Shown in pieces: positions 12,308-20,208 of a DNA stretch of 64,000 nucleotides. Both the position numbers and the translations under genes were made by a program. This DNA is from Myxococcus hansupus (lineage in GTDB: Bacteria > Myxococcota > Myxococcia > Myxococcales > Myxococcaceae): NCBI RefSeq assembly GCF_000280925.3, contig NZ_CP012109.1, forward strand, positions 3,120,501 through 3,184,500, written 5' to 3'. The notes beneath the pieces are model-generated. The model was not told the origin of the DNA. It did not search any database and worked only from the letters and a program-made list of their open reading frames with translations. Each line of letters starts with the position of its first letter. Within the stretch, counting starts at the first letter, position 1.

Positions 12308-13765
12308 ATGGCCCGCCGTGTAAGCTGCCTCACCGTGTCTTCCCGATTTCTGTCCGTCTGTCTGGCGCTGGCGCTCATCCCCGGGGTGGCGGGCGCCGAG
12401 AGTCCTCTCGACACCTGGCTGCCCGCGCGAGCCCGCGAGCACGCCGCCTGGTTCGCGGCGAAGGCCGCCGGTCCGGAGGGGCAGACGGCCGAGCTGGGGC
12501 TGTGGCGCGAGCGCGCCGAGGGCGACCCGGGCATCCCCGACTTCGTCCCCCCGTCCTCGCTGGCGCCGCTGATTCGCGCGGTGGAGGCGGGCGTCGTCAA
12601 CATCACCACCGTGGGGCCGCGGAGTAACGGGCTGGAGGGCATGAAGCGGGCCACGGGCTCCGGCTTCGTGCTGACGCCCGACGGGCACGTCGTCACCAAC
12701 AACCACGTGGTGGCCAGCGCCCAGCAGATCGCCGTGCGGTTGGCGGACGGCCGTGAGTTCGCCGCCTCCGTGGTGGGCCGTGACGCCTCCACGGACGTGG
12801 CGCTGCTGCGGCTCAGCGGCGTGGACCTGGGGCGGCTGCCCGCGCTCTACCTGGGCGACTCGGACCGGATGGCGGTGGGCGACTGGGTGGTGGCCATTGG
12901 CAACCCCTTCGGCCTGGACCACTCGGTGTCGCACGGCATGATTTCCGCCAAGGAGCGCGTGCTGGGCGTGGGCCAGTTCGACGACTTCATCCAGACGGAC
13001 GCGCTCATCAACCCCGGCAACTCCGGCGGGCCGCTCTTCAACATGAAGGGCGAGGTGGTGGGGGTAAACACCGCCATCATCAGCCAGGGGCAGGGCATTG
13101 GCTTCGCGGTGCCCATCAACCTGGTGAAGGAGCTGCTGCCCAACCTCCGGGAGAACGGCAAGCTGGAGCGCGGCTGGCTGGGCGTGGTCATCAACGACGA
13201 CGGCGTCAACGGCGGCGAGCGCCGGGCGCCGCTGGTGAAGGACGTCTACAAGGGCAGCCCCGCCGCCGCCGCGGGCATCCGCTCCGGTGACAGGCTGGTG
13301 GCCGTCAACGGGCGGCCCATCGGCTCCTACCTGCAGCTTCTGCGCAAGGTGGCGCTGCTGGCGCCGGGGACCGAGGCGAAGCTGTCGCTGATGCGCGGGG
13401 ACGCCACGCAGGACGTCACGGTGCGGCTGGTGGCGCGTCCGGCGCAAGAGGCCACCGAGGGGCTCATCCAGCGCACCACCAGCGAGGAGGAGGTGGGGCT
13501 GGTGCTCCGCGACCTCACGCCCGAGGTGGCCGCGCCCCTGGGCGAGACGGCCTGGTCCGGCGCGCTGGTGTCCGGGGTGGCGCCGCGCAGTCCGGCGGAC
13601 TCGGCCGGCCTGCGGGCGGGGGACGTGGTGACGGAGGTGAACCGCCGCCGGGTGAAGGACGCGGCGGGCGTGCGGGCGGCGCTGTCCAAGGGCAGCGCCG
13701 GCGCCAGCATCCTGCTGCGGGTGAAGCGGGGCGACGCGCTCCAGTACATCGCCGTCGCCCGGTGA
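12308..13765 (+). CDS. Periplasmic HtrA/DegP-type serine protease with two PDZ domains
   Basis: A 485-residue S1C protease of the envelope stress type. A signal peptide (about 1-35, ending AGA) directs it to the periplasm. The trypsin-like domain (about 80-300) has the full triad: His in TNNHVV, Asp in STDVALLRL, Ser in NPGNSGGPLF. PDZ1 (about 305-395) has the carboxylate loop region GWLGVVI and AAAAGIRSGD. PDZ2 (about 400-485) is more diverged but has SPADSAGLRAGD. This is the DegP/DegQ layout, except that the region between signal and protease is longer than usual (about 45 residues). A role in degrading or refolding damaged envelope proteins follows from the family. It converges with the next gene (7 bp apart). 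Confidence 0.93.
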   Translation: MARRVSCLTVSSRFLSVCLALALIPGVAGAESPLDTWLPARAREHAAWFAAKAAGPEGQTAELGLWRERAEGDPGIPDFVPPSSLAPLIRAVEAGVVNITTVGPRSNGLEGMKRATGSGFVLTPDGHVVTNNHVVASAQQIAVRLADGREFAASVVGRDASTDVALLRLSGVDLGRLPALYLGDSDRMAVGDWVVAIGNPFGLDHSVSHGMISAKERVLGVGQFDDFIQTDALINPGNSGGPLFNMKGEVVGVNTAIISQGQGIGFAVPINLVKELLPNLRENGKLERGWLGVVINDDGVNGGERRAPLVKDVYKGSPAAAAGIRSGDRLVAVNGRPIGSYLQLLRKVALLAPGTEAKLSLMRGDATQDVTVRLVARPAQEATEGLIQRTTSEEEVGLVLRDLTPEVAAPLGETAWSGALVSGVAPRSPADSAGLRAGDVVTEVNRRRVKDAAGVRAALSKGSAGASILLRVKRGDALQYIAVAR

Positions 13766-13772
13766 GGCGCGC

Positions 13773-14405
13773 CTAGCGCTTCTTGGCGTCCTTGCCGTTG
13801 AGCCACAGGCCCATGGGCTGGCCGCTGCGGCCCTCCGTGAGGAGGATGGCCTCGATGCGGGCCGTCACGCCGTGGATCTTCCCGCTGCCCTTCTTGGGCA
13901 GGCTCCAAACACCCTGCGGCGTGAAGACGACCTGCGCCCGCACCGCGCGCATGGAGAACATGCGGGTGAACATCTGCAGATTCCAACCCTCCGGCATGTC
14001 TCCGGTGACGGCGAGGTAGGGGAGGATGGGGTTGCCGTTGGCGTCCGTCTTCTTGGGCGCGCCGTGCGTGAGCGCCGAGCTGCCGCCGGGGAAGAACGGG
14101 GTGATGTTGATGGTGTACTCCCCCGTGCCCGGCGAGTACGGCCCCGGGCTGAGCATGGACGCGTCGTCCTCGGTGACGATCATGTACAGGCGCTTGCCCT
14201 GATACTTCTTCCGGAACGCCTCCGCGTTGGACTTGCACTGCGCGTCCACGAAGGCGCCTTCACACGCGCCAATGTACTTCTCCAGGAAGGTCCCCAGCCC
14301 GCCGAGCGGCTCGGCCTCGTCGCGCAGTTTGGCGAAACGAGGGTCCGCGTCGGCGAAGGCGAGCGCGGGCAGGAGGAAGGCGGCGGCTAGGAGGATGCGG
14401 TTCAC
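13773..14405 (-). CDS. Secreted protein of unknown function
   Basis: A 210-residue exported protein starting at GTG 14405, with CGGAG about nine bases upstream and a clean signal peptide (RILLAAAFLLPALAFA). Longer frames up to 14552 would place the signal peptide internally and are rejected. The mature part has two Cys close together (CEGAFVDAQC), a region YMIVTEDD, and a beta-rich section ending in GLWLNGK. I recognise no named family and see no catalytic motif. Probably periplasmic. It converges on the HtrA gene. Confidence 0.8.
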   Translation of the reverse strand: MNRILLAAAFLLPALAFADADPRFAKLRDEAEPLGGLGTFLEKYIGACEGAFVDAQCKSNAEAFRKKYQGKRLYMIVTEDDASMLSPGPYSPGTGEYTINITPFFPGGSSALTHGAPKKTDANGNPILPYLAVTGDMPEGWNLQMFTRMFSMRAVRAQVVFTPQGVWSLPKKGSGKIHGVTARIEAILLTEGRSGQPMGLWLNGKDAKKR

Positions 14406-14494
14406 GGGCGGGGTCTCCGGGGAACAGGGGTTCAGCCAAGCATGGTGCCATGCCCGGGCCTGCTCGGCAGCCGTTACATAGGTGTGTGGGGGTG

Positions 14495-14521
14495 GATGTA
14501 GGTGAAGAAGTTGCCTACATC
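14495..14521. promoter_or_regulatory. Inverted repeat upstream of the PilZ gene
   Basis: A perfect 8-bp inverted repeat, GATGTAGG (14495-14502) and CCTACATC (14514-14521), with an 11-base spacer. It lies in the 167-bp divergent gap between the secreted protein and the PilZ gene, 52 bases before the PilZ ATG. Candidate operator or leader hairpin; no factor can be named. Confidence 0.4.
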
Positions 14522-14572
14522 TGGCTACCGTGTAGTTTGCCCCTGTCACCACCTGTTCCGGGAGCTACCCCC

Positions 14573-14932
14573 ATGTTCGAGCGTCCTCACGAGCGCCGGT
14601 CCCACCTCCGTTTCGACAAGGTCTTCACCGTGTACCTCACCACCCAGGACGGCATGCTGCGTGGCGTGGGCCGCAACATCAGCACCCGGGGCATGTTCGT
14701 GGAGGTCCGGGACCAGGTGGGCCTGGGGGAGAAGCTGAAGGTGACCTTCGCCGGCGAGGACGGGACGGAGATGACGTGCCTGTGCGAGGTCCGCTACCAG
14801 GTGGCCCTGGCCTTCGGGCGCAAGGACGGGCGCGAAGGCAGCAGCCGCGGCGTGGGGCTGCGCATCGTGGCCTATGAGACGCAGGACGACGCGCCCTTGC
14901 TGCTGGTGGACCGCGAGCGGGTGATGCACTGA
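14573..14932 (+). CDS. PilZ-domain protein (putative c-di-GMP binder)
   Basis: A 119-residue single-domain PilZ protein. The c-di-GMP signature is present in both halves: RRSHLR near the N-terminus (RxxxR type) and NISTRGMF (D/NxSxxG type), followed by a beta barrel. I chose ATG 14573 because GGGAG lies 8 bases upstream; the frame stays open to 14450. Stand-alone PilZ proteins act as adaptors for motility or envelope control. In myxobacteria many have diverged in ligand binding, so binding should be considered likely, not certain. Confidence 0.88.
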   Translation: MFERPHERRSHLRFDKVFTVYLTTQDGMLRGVGRNISTRGMFVEVRDQVGLGEKLKVTFAGEDGTEMTCLCEVRYQVALAFGRKDGREGSSRGVGLRIVAYETQDDAPLLLVDRERVMH

Positions 14933-15024
14933 GGTTGCCCGTGGTCCCGTGAGGGGCTTGCGCGGCCTGGCGCTCCCGGACAAGCGGGGGCCGCCGAGCC
15001 ACCCTGTCGGGCCCGCGAATGACA

Positions 15025-15060
15025 AAGGGCACGGCCTCCCTGAATGGAGGACGTGCCCTT
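15025..15060. terminator. Bidirectional hairpin terminator
   Basis: AAGGGCACG-G-CCTCC (15025-15039) pairs with GGAGG-A-CGTGCCCTT (15046-15060) around a 6-base loop, so 14 paired bases with one mismatch. It lies 26 bases past the stop of the minus-strand dehydrogenase and about 90 past the PilZ stop, and could serve both. T-tracts are short. Confidence 0.65.
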
Positions 15061-15086
15061 CGTGTTTCCAGCGTCCGCGGTGGGCG

Positions 15087-16637
15087 TTACTGCGAGAAGC
15101 CCTCGAGGAGGTAGTGCGCCTCGATGCGCTTGAGCGCGAGAATCATCGCGGCGCAGCGGGTGTCCACCGTCTGGCCAATGCAGTACTGGCGGCTGTCATG
15201 CATCTCCGTCTTGCGCGGCTGGTTGCGCGAGATGTCGCGGATGATGCGGTAGTTGCGCTTCATGGCGCGCTCGAGGCGCTGATCGACCTCGGCCTCGCTC
15301 CAGCGCTCCATGCGCTTGTTCTGGATCCACTCGTAGTAGCTCACCGTCACGCCGCCGGCGTTGGCGATGATGTCCGGGATGAGCTCGATGCCGCGCTTCT
15401 CCAGGATGCGGTCGGCTTCCGGGGTGGTGGGGCCGTTGGCGCCCTCGGCCACCAGCTTCACGCGGAGGCGCTCGGCCACGTCGGCGGTGATTTCGCCGCC
15501 CAGGGCCGCGGGGATGAGGATGTCGGCCTGGACGTCCCAGAGGTCCTTCTTCTCGATGCGCTGCGCGCCGGGGAAGCCGAGCACGCTGTGCTTGAGGTTC
15601 TTGGCGTCCTGGACGTAGGTGGACAGCGCCGTCACGTCGATGCCGTCACCGTTGAAGATGGTGCCGTCGGCGTCGTTCACCGCCAGGAGGCGGGCGCCCA
15701 TCTGCGACAGGATGATGGCGGCGTGGCTGCCCACGTTGCCGAAGCCCTGGAGGATGAACGTCTTGCCCTTCACGGACTCGCCGCGGTCGGCGTAGTAGTC
15801 CTCGATGCAGAAGGCGACGCCCTGGCCGGTGGCCTTGTTGCGGCCCTCGGAGCCACCGATGCGCACGTCCTTGCCGGTGACGATGCCGCGCAGGTTGTGA
15901 CGCTCGCGCTCACCGTCCGAGTACTGGCGGTAGAGCAGGGCCATGATGCCGGGGTTGGTGCCCACGTCCGGCGCCGGGATGTCGATGTCCGGGCCAATCA
16001 TGCTCTTGAGCCGGTACATGAAGCGCAGGGTGATGGCCTCGATCTCCTCGCGGCCGTACTCGCGCGGGTCAATCTGGATGCCGCCCTTGCCGCCGCCGAA
16101 GGGAACCTCCGCGATGGCCGTCTTCCAGGTCATCTCCGCGGCCAGGGCCTTGAACAGGTCCAGGGACACCTCGCGGTGGTAGCGCAGGCCGCCCTTGTAG
16201 GGGCCGCGCGCCTGGTTGTGCTGCACGCGGTAGGCCTTGAAGCGCTGCGACTCACCGGGGACCAACTGGTACACCTTGCCGTCGGGCAGGCGCAGGTGGC
16301 CCTGGCGGATGTCCACATCCGAGCCGAGCAGCGCGCGGCCGTTGAGGATGATGTTGCCGTTGGCCAGCAGCTCCAGGCCTTCCTTGTTGCGCACCTGCGT
16401 CTCGGGCAGGTTGGCGAAGCCGCGCGCCTTGTCCTCCGGCAGGGGGACCAGGCGGTCCTTCAGCTTGGCCGTCACGTAGAAGATGTGCTCGTAGTCCGGC
16501 TCCTCCAGCTCGAGACGGACGCGCTTGTCCAGCGCGATGAGGTCCGAGGCTCGATGGAAGATCTCCATCGCCTCGGTGTAGACGGTGCGCTTGGGCGTAG
16601 GGGCCGGGGCGCGCATGAAATTCTCTTCGCTGGCCAT
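15087..16637 (-). CDS. Glutamate dehydrogenase-type (Glu/Leu/Phe/Val) amino acid dehydrogenase
   Basis: A 516-residue enzyme of the Glu/Leu/Phe/Val dehydrogenase family, catalysing reversible oxidative deamination of an amino acid, most likely glutamate. The N-terminal domain has PYKGGLRYH and the catalytic-Lys motif EVPFGGGKGGI. The Asp motif PAPDVGTN follows. The Rossmann domain has GFGNVGSHAA and VAEGANGPTT. The N-terminus is about 60 residues longer than the minimal hexameric family and the C-terminal helix is complete. ATG 16637 (MASEENF) is chosen over 16682 because AAGGAG lies upstream of it. NAD versus NADP preference cannot be settled by eye. It likely links amino acid catabolism, the main carbon source of myxobacteria, to the TCA cycle. 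Confidence 0.9.
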   Translation of the reverse strand: MASEENFMRAPAPTPKRTVYTEAMEIFHRASDLIALDKRVRLELEEPDYEHIFYVTAKLKDRLVPLPEDKARGFANLPETQVRNKEGLELLANGNIILNGRALLGSDVDIRQGHLRLPDGKVYQLVPGESQRFKAYRVQHNQARGPYKGGLRYHREVSLDLFKALAAEMTWKTAIAEVPFGGGKGGIQIDPREYGREEIEAITLRFMYRLKSMIGPDIDIPAPDVGTNPGIMALLYRQYSDGERERHNLRGIVTGKDVRIGGSEGRNKATGQGVAFCIEDYYADRGESVKGKTFILQGFGNVGSHAAIILSQMGARLLAVNDADGTIFNGDGIDVTALSTYVQDAKNLKHSVLGFPGAQRIEKKDLWDVQADILIPAALGGEITADVAERLRVKLVAEGANGPTTPEADRILEKRGIELIPDIIANAGGVTVSYYEWIQNKRMERWSEAEVDQRLERAMKRNYRIIRDISRNQPRKTEMHDSRQYCIGQTVDTRCAAMILALKRIEAHYLLEGFSQ

Positions 16638-16699
16638 GACGGAAGATGCTCCTTGTCGCGTCGCCGGGTGTGGGCGAGGCACGTGGGGGTAGCGGCGCC

Positions 16700-16729
16700 C
16701 TTATGTGCATATGCGCTACGAGGGGTCAA
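16700..16729 (-). promoter_or_regulatory. Candidate sigma-70 promoter for the dehydrogenase
   Basis: Reading the minus strand, -35 TTGACC (16729-16724) and -10 CATAAG (16705-16700) are spaced by 18 bases. This would place the start of transcription about 55 bases before the ATG. Match to consensus is good at -35 and fair at -10. Confidence 0.4.
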
Positions 16730-16788
16730 CCGCAGCGGACCCGCCTTCCGATCCCCAGAATCTGGAAAGATAACGGGCAGTTATGGCA

Positions 16789-16824
16789 ACGCGGTGTGTC
16801 AGCTACGGCAGACGCGGTGTGTCA
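16789..16824. repeat. Two 13-bp direct repeats between dehydrogenase and tRNA
   Basis: ACGCGGTGTGTCA occurs at 16789-16801 and again at 16812-16824, start to start 23 bp, about two helical turns. They lie about 60-100 bp upstream of the candidate dehydrogenase promoter. Spacing on one helix face suggests a pair of binding sites for a regulator. The rest of the 338-bp gap 16638-16975 shows only a short palindrome (GTTGGA-AA-TCCAAC, 16855-16868) and the tRNA promoter. Confidence 0.45.
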
Positions 16825-16931
16825 TCCATGTCAGGGTGGTCAACCGGGTGGATGGTTGGAAATCCAACGAAAACGGCACGGATGAATTGATGCGGTCCCG
16901 TGAATCGATCGGGGCCCCACATCAATTCTGC

Positions 16932-16960
16932 TTGCCGGACATGCGACCCCATGGTACTCC
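16932..16960 (+). promoter_or_regulatory. Candidate promoter of tRNA-Thr
   Basis: -35 TTGCCG (16932-16937) and -10 TACTCC (16955-16960), 17-base spacer, followed by a C-rich stretch before the tRNA at 16976. GC-rich discriminators are typical of stable-RNA promoters. The -10 match is weak. Confidence 0.35.
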
Positions 16961-16975
16961 CCGCCCACCTCTCGC

Positions 16976-17050
<75 letters not shown>

Positions 17051-17059
17051 AGAAATTCA

Positions 17060-17095
17060 AAGGCCTGGGTGACTTCGGTCATCCAGGCCTTTTTT
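17060..17095 (+). terminator. Intrinsic terminator of tRNA-Thr
   Basis: A 14-bp stem (17060-17073 with 17078-17091; one G-T pair) is closed by a TTCG tetraloop and followed by a run of six T. A textbook rho-independent terminator, nine bases after the tRNA CCA end. Confidence 0.93.
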
Positions 17096-17547
17096 CATGG
17101 TTGCCACTGGGTTGCCTCCGGAGTTCCGAGAGGCCGCTTCGCGCCGCTGAGATGAGGCCGCCGCCAGCGGCGAAGGGGCATCGCACGGTCCACACCCGCG
17201 CGAAGCGGGCCCAGCGCGGTCGGCTTCTGGAAATGGCCGTTCTCCGCGCGTAGCGGCATCAGGGCCCCGGGAAGACACGACGCGCAGGGCGACCTTGCTC
17301 ACGAGCGCGAACGGGTTGGCGCCTGTCCGGATTTCGCTCAACGAAGGCTTGCCTCAGTCCGGCATGCAGATGGCTCGCAAGTCAAAGGCTTGTCACCGCG
17401 CCCCGTCTGTAAAGGCCGTCCTTGGCAGCGATGGCTTTGGGGATGGCTGTCGCAGGGGAAGGTCGCGTGATCTTCGCTTGGATTGTCAGACCCCAAAGTC
17501 AGGCTGCCGCGCCTCCTGATTTCGGAGAGGCAGCTTTGGGGGAGTCC
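17096..17547. other. Gap between tRNA and the toxin gene: no supported gene
   Basis: About 450 bp without a convincing coding frame. A 94-codon minus-strand frame covers part of it but also runs into the tRNA terminator and has no homology I recognise. GC content falls visibly from about 17350 onward. The stretch before the toxin ATG holds GGGGGAG as ribosome site. No integrase remnant is seen. Confidence 0.6.
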
Positions 17548-18839
17548 ATGAGATTGATTGCAGTCGGTTCTCTGCTGCTGCTTTCAGTGGGGTGTGCGAC
17601 CACCCGTGTCGTCCATATCGATGTTGGGAACGGGCAGCGGTTTGTCCACGAGTCAGTTGCTGTTGACCCTGTTCAGGTGAGTGAGGACGCGTTCAAGTCC
17701 GCCCTCTCGCGCCTTGTTCTCGACATGAGAATGGACGTCGCCTTCCGCGAAACCGATGCGGTCGACCAGCATGAGTGGTCGCGGTCCAAATCGCTGCTGG
17801 CGTCATCCACGGGCATTGTTGACTCAGGCACGGGCAGCTCGCTGGAGACCCTGCATTCGCGCATCTGCCCCGATGCGAATGACTGTCTGACCCTGGTGGG
17901 CGGAACGGGGCTGACCTTCTCGCGAAAGGACCGAACGTTGATGGCGCTTTCCTTCGCGCTCGACACCGTGTGGGAGAGCGTTGAGGCCGAGGTCGGTGCT
18001 GTGCTGAACCCGGTGGCGCTGAAGGCCATGGTGACGTCGGCTGCGCTGACGCTGCTCCTTACGCTGGCCCTCCCCGAACCTGTTACCAAGGTCATCGCCG
18101 TGGCCTTGACGGCGGCGATGGTGGCCTACCTGGGCGTCGTGCCCGTCTGGGAGATAGGGCGCGGATTCGTCCGGTTGTGGGATGATGCTGGGACGGCAAT
18201 GAGCGTCATCGAGCTACAGGGCATCGGGCATCGGTTCGGGCGGGTGCTGGGACGAACGGCACACGTGTCCTGGTGCTCGTCGTCATGGCGGCGCTCGGTG
18301 GAAAGAGCGCGATGGCGGCCCAGGGGCCGAAACTCCCGGGGTTTTCTCAAGCCGCGCTTCGCGCACAGTCCGAGGCGGGATTCCAGCTCGGGGCCGCCCT
18401 GAGTGGCGGCGTGACGTCAATCGCGATGCCTGCCTCTGGAGTGCTGAATGTGACACTGGCGCCCGGGGCTGCTGCCGCCTTGGCGATGTACGGGGAAGGG
18501 CGGTTCCCTGGCGATGAGACCGGGCCGGTTCATCACATCTGCACGAACAAGAACCCCATTGCCGACACTTCCGGGGGGCCTTGGACGCCGAGGTGCGAGG
18601 AGGTCTTCAAGAAGGCCGGGATGACGCTTGAGGACGCCGCAAACAAGGTCCGGCTCAATGGGCACGATGGGCCTCATCCCGAATTTTATCACAATGAGGT
18701 GCTTCAGCGGCTAACTCGTTCTGTTGCACGCTGCCGAACGACGGAGAGCTGCCAGGCCAGTTTGATGAAGGAACTCGCGAAGATTGCAGATGAGTTGCTC
18801 ACGCCGGGTTCGGAATTGCGCAGCTTCATCGTGAAGTAG
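17548..18839 (+). pseudogene. Sit-like lipoprotein polymorphic toxin with C-terminal AHH nuclease domain, frameshifted
   Basis: Two frames make one protein of about 430 residues. The first (17548 to about 18250) begins with a lipoprotein signal (LLLLSVGC, Cys about residue 16) and ends, after two hydrophobic helices (around AALTLLLTLAL and AVALTAAMVAYLG), at HRFGRVLG. The second (to 18839) continues RVLVLVVMAALGG and carries an AHH-type nuclease domain (HHICTNKN and GHDGPHPEFYH). Inserting one G in the GGG run at 18249-18251 restores the expected VLGTNGTRVLV, so a single-base deletion is the simplest explanation. Myxococcus SitA toxins are lipoproteins passed between kin cells by TraA/TraB outer-membrane exchange and killed-for by paired SitI proteins. 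The paired immunity gene follows at once. Either the toxin is inactivated in this strain or the base is a sequencing error. Confidence 0.75.
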
Positions 18840-18848
18840 GAGGGTCGG

Positions 18849-19436
18849 GTGGAACGGAACTTCTATTGGGTGAGACTTGGCGATGTGCCCCAATGGCTGC
18901 TTGAGACGCCGATACGGGACTCTGGTGAGTCGTTTGACGAGCCTTGGTTGTTCACGGATGGTCGAGTCCTTCCAGATTCTGGACCCATCAAGGCGCAGGT
19001 TTCACATCCCGGAAAGAAGCGCGCGTTCGTGTTCGCAGGGGTAGAGGGGAGTCCCATCGGCAGCGAAGCACTCGCGAACGTCTTCAGAACAATGGCTCCC
19101 GATGACGTCCAACTGTTTCCGGTGGCGGTGGAGGGAGAGTCCGAACAGTACTTCGTCGTCAATGCGACCAAGGTGGTTGATGCCATAGACGAGGCCGGGT
19201 GCCGGGAAGTGCATCACTATGACGAGGACGACCCTGCCCCTGGATATGAGGGAGAGTACAACTGGATCTACGGACTGCGAATCGATCCCTCGAAGACTGA
19301 GGGCGCGCGGGTCTTTCGGCTGAAGAAGTTCAAGATCGCGTTCATTGTTTCAGAGGACATCAAGAACGCACTCGAAGGGGTAGGGAACCTTGGGGTGTCG
19401 TTCGAGCGTGTGACAGAGCCGTATGTGCCTCATTGA
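18849..19436 (+). CDS. Imm11-like (MXAN_0049/DUF1629-type) immunity protein, probable SitI
   Basis: A 195-residue protein starting at GTG 18849, nine bases after the toxin stop, with GGAGGG before it. It has the features I associate with the Imm11 immunity family of myxobacteria: a central YFVVNATKVVDAIDEA segment, then YGLRIDPSKTEGARVFRL and a C-terminal VSEDIKNALE helix. No signal peptide, so it is cytoplasmic, as expected for a protein that neutralises a nuclease toxin delivered to the cell interior. Coupled expression with the toxin is implied by spacing. Unlike the toxin frame, this gene is intact. Its last 7 bases overlap the end of the gene on the opposite strand. Confidence 0.75.
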   Translation: MERNFYWVRLGDVPQWLLETPIRDSGESFDEPWLFTDGRVLPDSGPIKAQVSHPGKKRAFVFAGVEGSPIGSEALANVFRTMAPDDVQLFPVAVEGESEQYFVVNATKVVDAIDEAGCREVHHYDEDDPAPGYEGEYNWIYGLRIDPSKTEGARVFRLKKFKIAFIVSEDIKNALEGVGNLGVSFERVTEPYVPH

Positions 19437-20041
19437 CGGTCAATAATGAGGCCGTCCTTCTGGACTGCTCCGATGACCAGGAAGTCGCCGGAGTCGAAAC
19501 CGACATGGAGGACTCGCTGGGCTGCATCCCCGAGGATCCGTGTGCTCATGCGCTGTGCAAGGTGTCGGATCGCGAGCGCGGCGTACGCCAGCGCCAAGGG
19601 GTATTCGGCATCGTTCCCGAGGCCGTCCTCGTGCCCGTAGGCAATCTGGTAGATGGCATCAAGGACCTTGGAGCCCGAGTCGGGCGTGTCCTTGCCCCAC
19701 CGCTGCCGAAACAGCCAATCGGGGTCGGTCGCGTCGTAGGGGGCCCCGATGAGATGGAGGTCCGCTGTCACGCGGTCCTGCACGACTGGGTTGAAGAGAC
19801 CAAACCATAGGCCGGTGATGGGCGCTGGCGGTGGTGCTTCCCGCGTGATGGTTTCCAGCCATTGCTGGAGGTACTGGAGATCGCTTTCCACAGGCAGTGT
19901 CCGGAGCGCGGACCAGTCTGGATGAGGGCGTGCCGTCGAGCAGAACTGGATGATGCGCAGGAACGCTTCCTCGACGGAGAGATCCGACTTCACGGCGCGC
20001 TCGATCTCACCGAAGAGCTTGCCGGCGTTGTAGGCGGTCAT
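19430..20041 (-). CDS. Protein of unknown function, possible orphan immunity protein
   Basis: A 203-residue soluble protein with no signal peptide. ATG 20041. Notable stretches: TGLWFGLFNPV, a LHLIGAPYDATDPDWLF block and GLGNDAEYPLALAYAALAIR, all of which look like conserved family blocks in a one-domain alpha/beta protein. I cannot name the family. It sits tail to tail with the immunity gene in the same low-GC islet, so membership of a toxin-immunity set is a reasonable guess but only a guess. No toxin lies on its own strand inside the window. Confidence 0.7.
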   Translation of the reverse strand: MTAYNAGKLFGEIERAVKSDLSVEEAFLRIIQFCSTARPHPDWSALRTLPVESDLQYLQQWLETITREAPPPAPITGLWFGLFNPVVQDRVTADLHLIGAPYDATDPDWLFRQRWGKDTPDSGSKVLDAIYQIAYGHEDGLGNDAEYPLALAYAALAIRHLAQRMSTRILGDAAQRVLHVGFDSGDFLVIGAVQKDGLIIDRQ

Positions 20042-20181
20042 TGATTGATTCTACGGAGTGGTCGCCTGCCTGATGCAATGGCCACGAGCGGAGCCCGTGG
20101 CAAGCGTGCGCTGGCCCGTTTCTTATTCCTATCTTTCCTGTTCGTCTTCTGCTGCTGACGGCATATTCAGAAGGACTCGAA

Positions 20182-20204
20182 GTTCAAATCCAGATGTGGC
20201 GCCA
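20182..20204 (+). other. tRNA 3'-end-like fragment at the right edge of the low-GC islet
   Basis: The 23 bases from GTTCAAATCC to GGCGCCA resemble a T-arm plus acceptor 3' end of a tRNA and share GTTCAA...TGT...GGC.CCA with the 3' end of the tRNA-Thr at 17027-17050. No full tRNA can be folded upstream. The rest of the 20042-20208 gap holds only a GCCACG/CGTGGC hairpin at 20081-20101. Possibly a relic of a tRNA or of an attachment site; chance similarity is not excluded. Confidence 0.25.
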
Positions 20205-20208
20205 GGGT

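Noticed and set aside
17057..17341. 94-codon minus-strand frame after the tRNA
   Set aside because: Overlaps the tRNA terminator, no ribosome site, no recognisable domain.
17422..18402. Single 326-codon frame taken as an intact gene
   Set aside because: Its last 50 codons turn into Arg/Ser-rich nonsense exactly where the second frame picks up the family sequence, so a frameshift explains it better.
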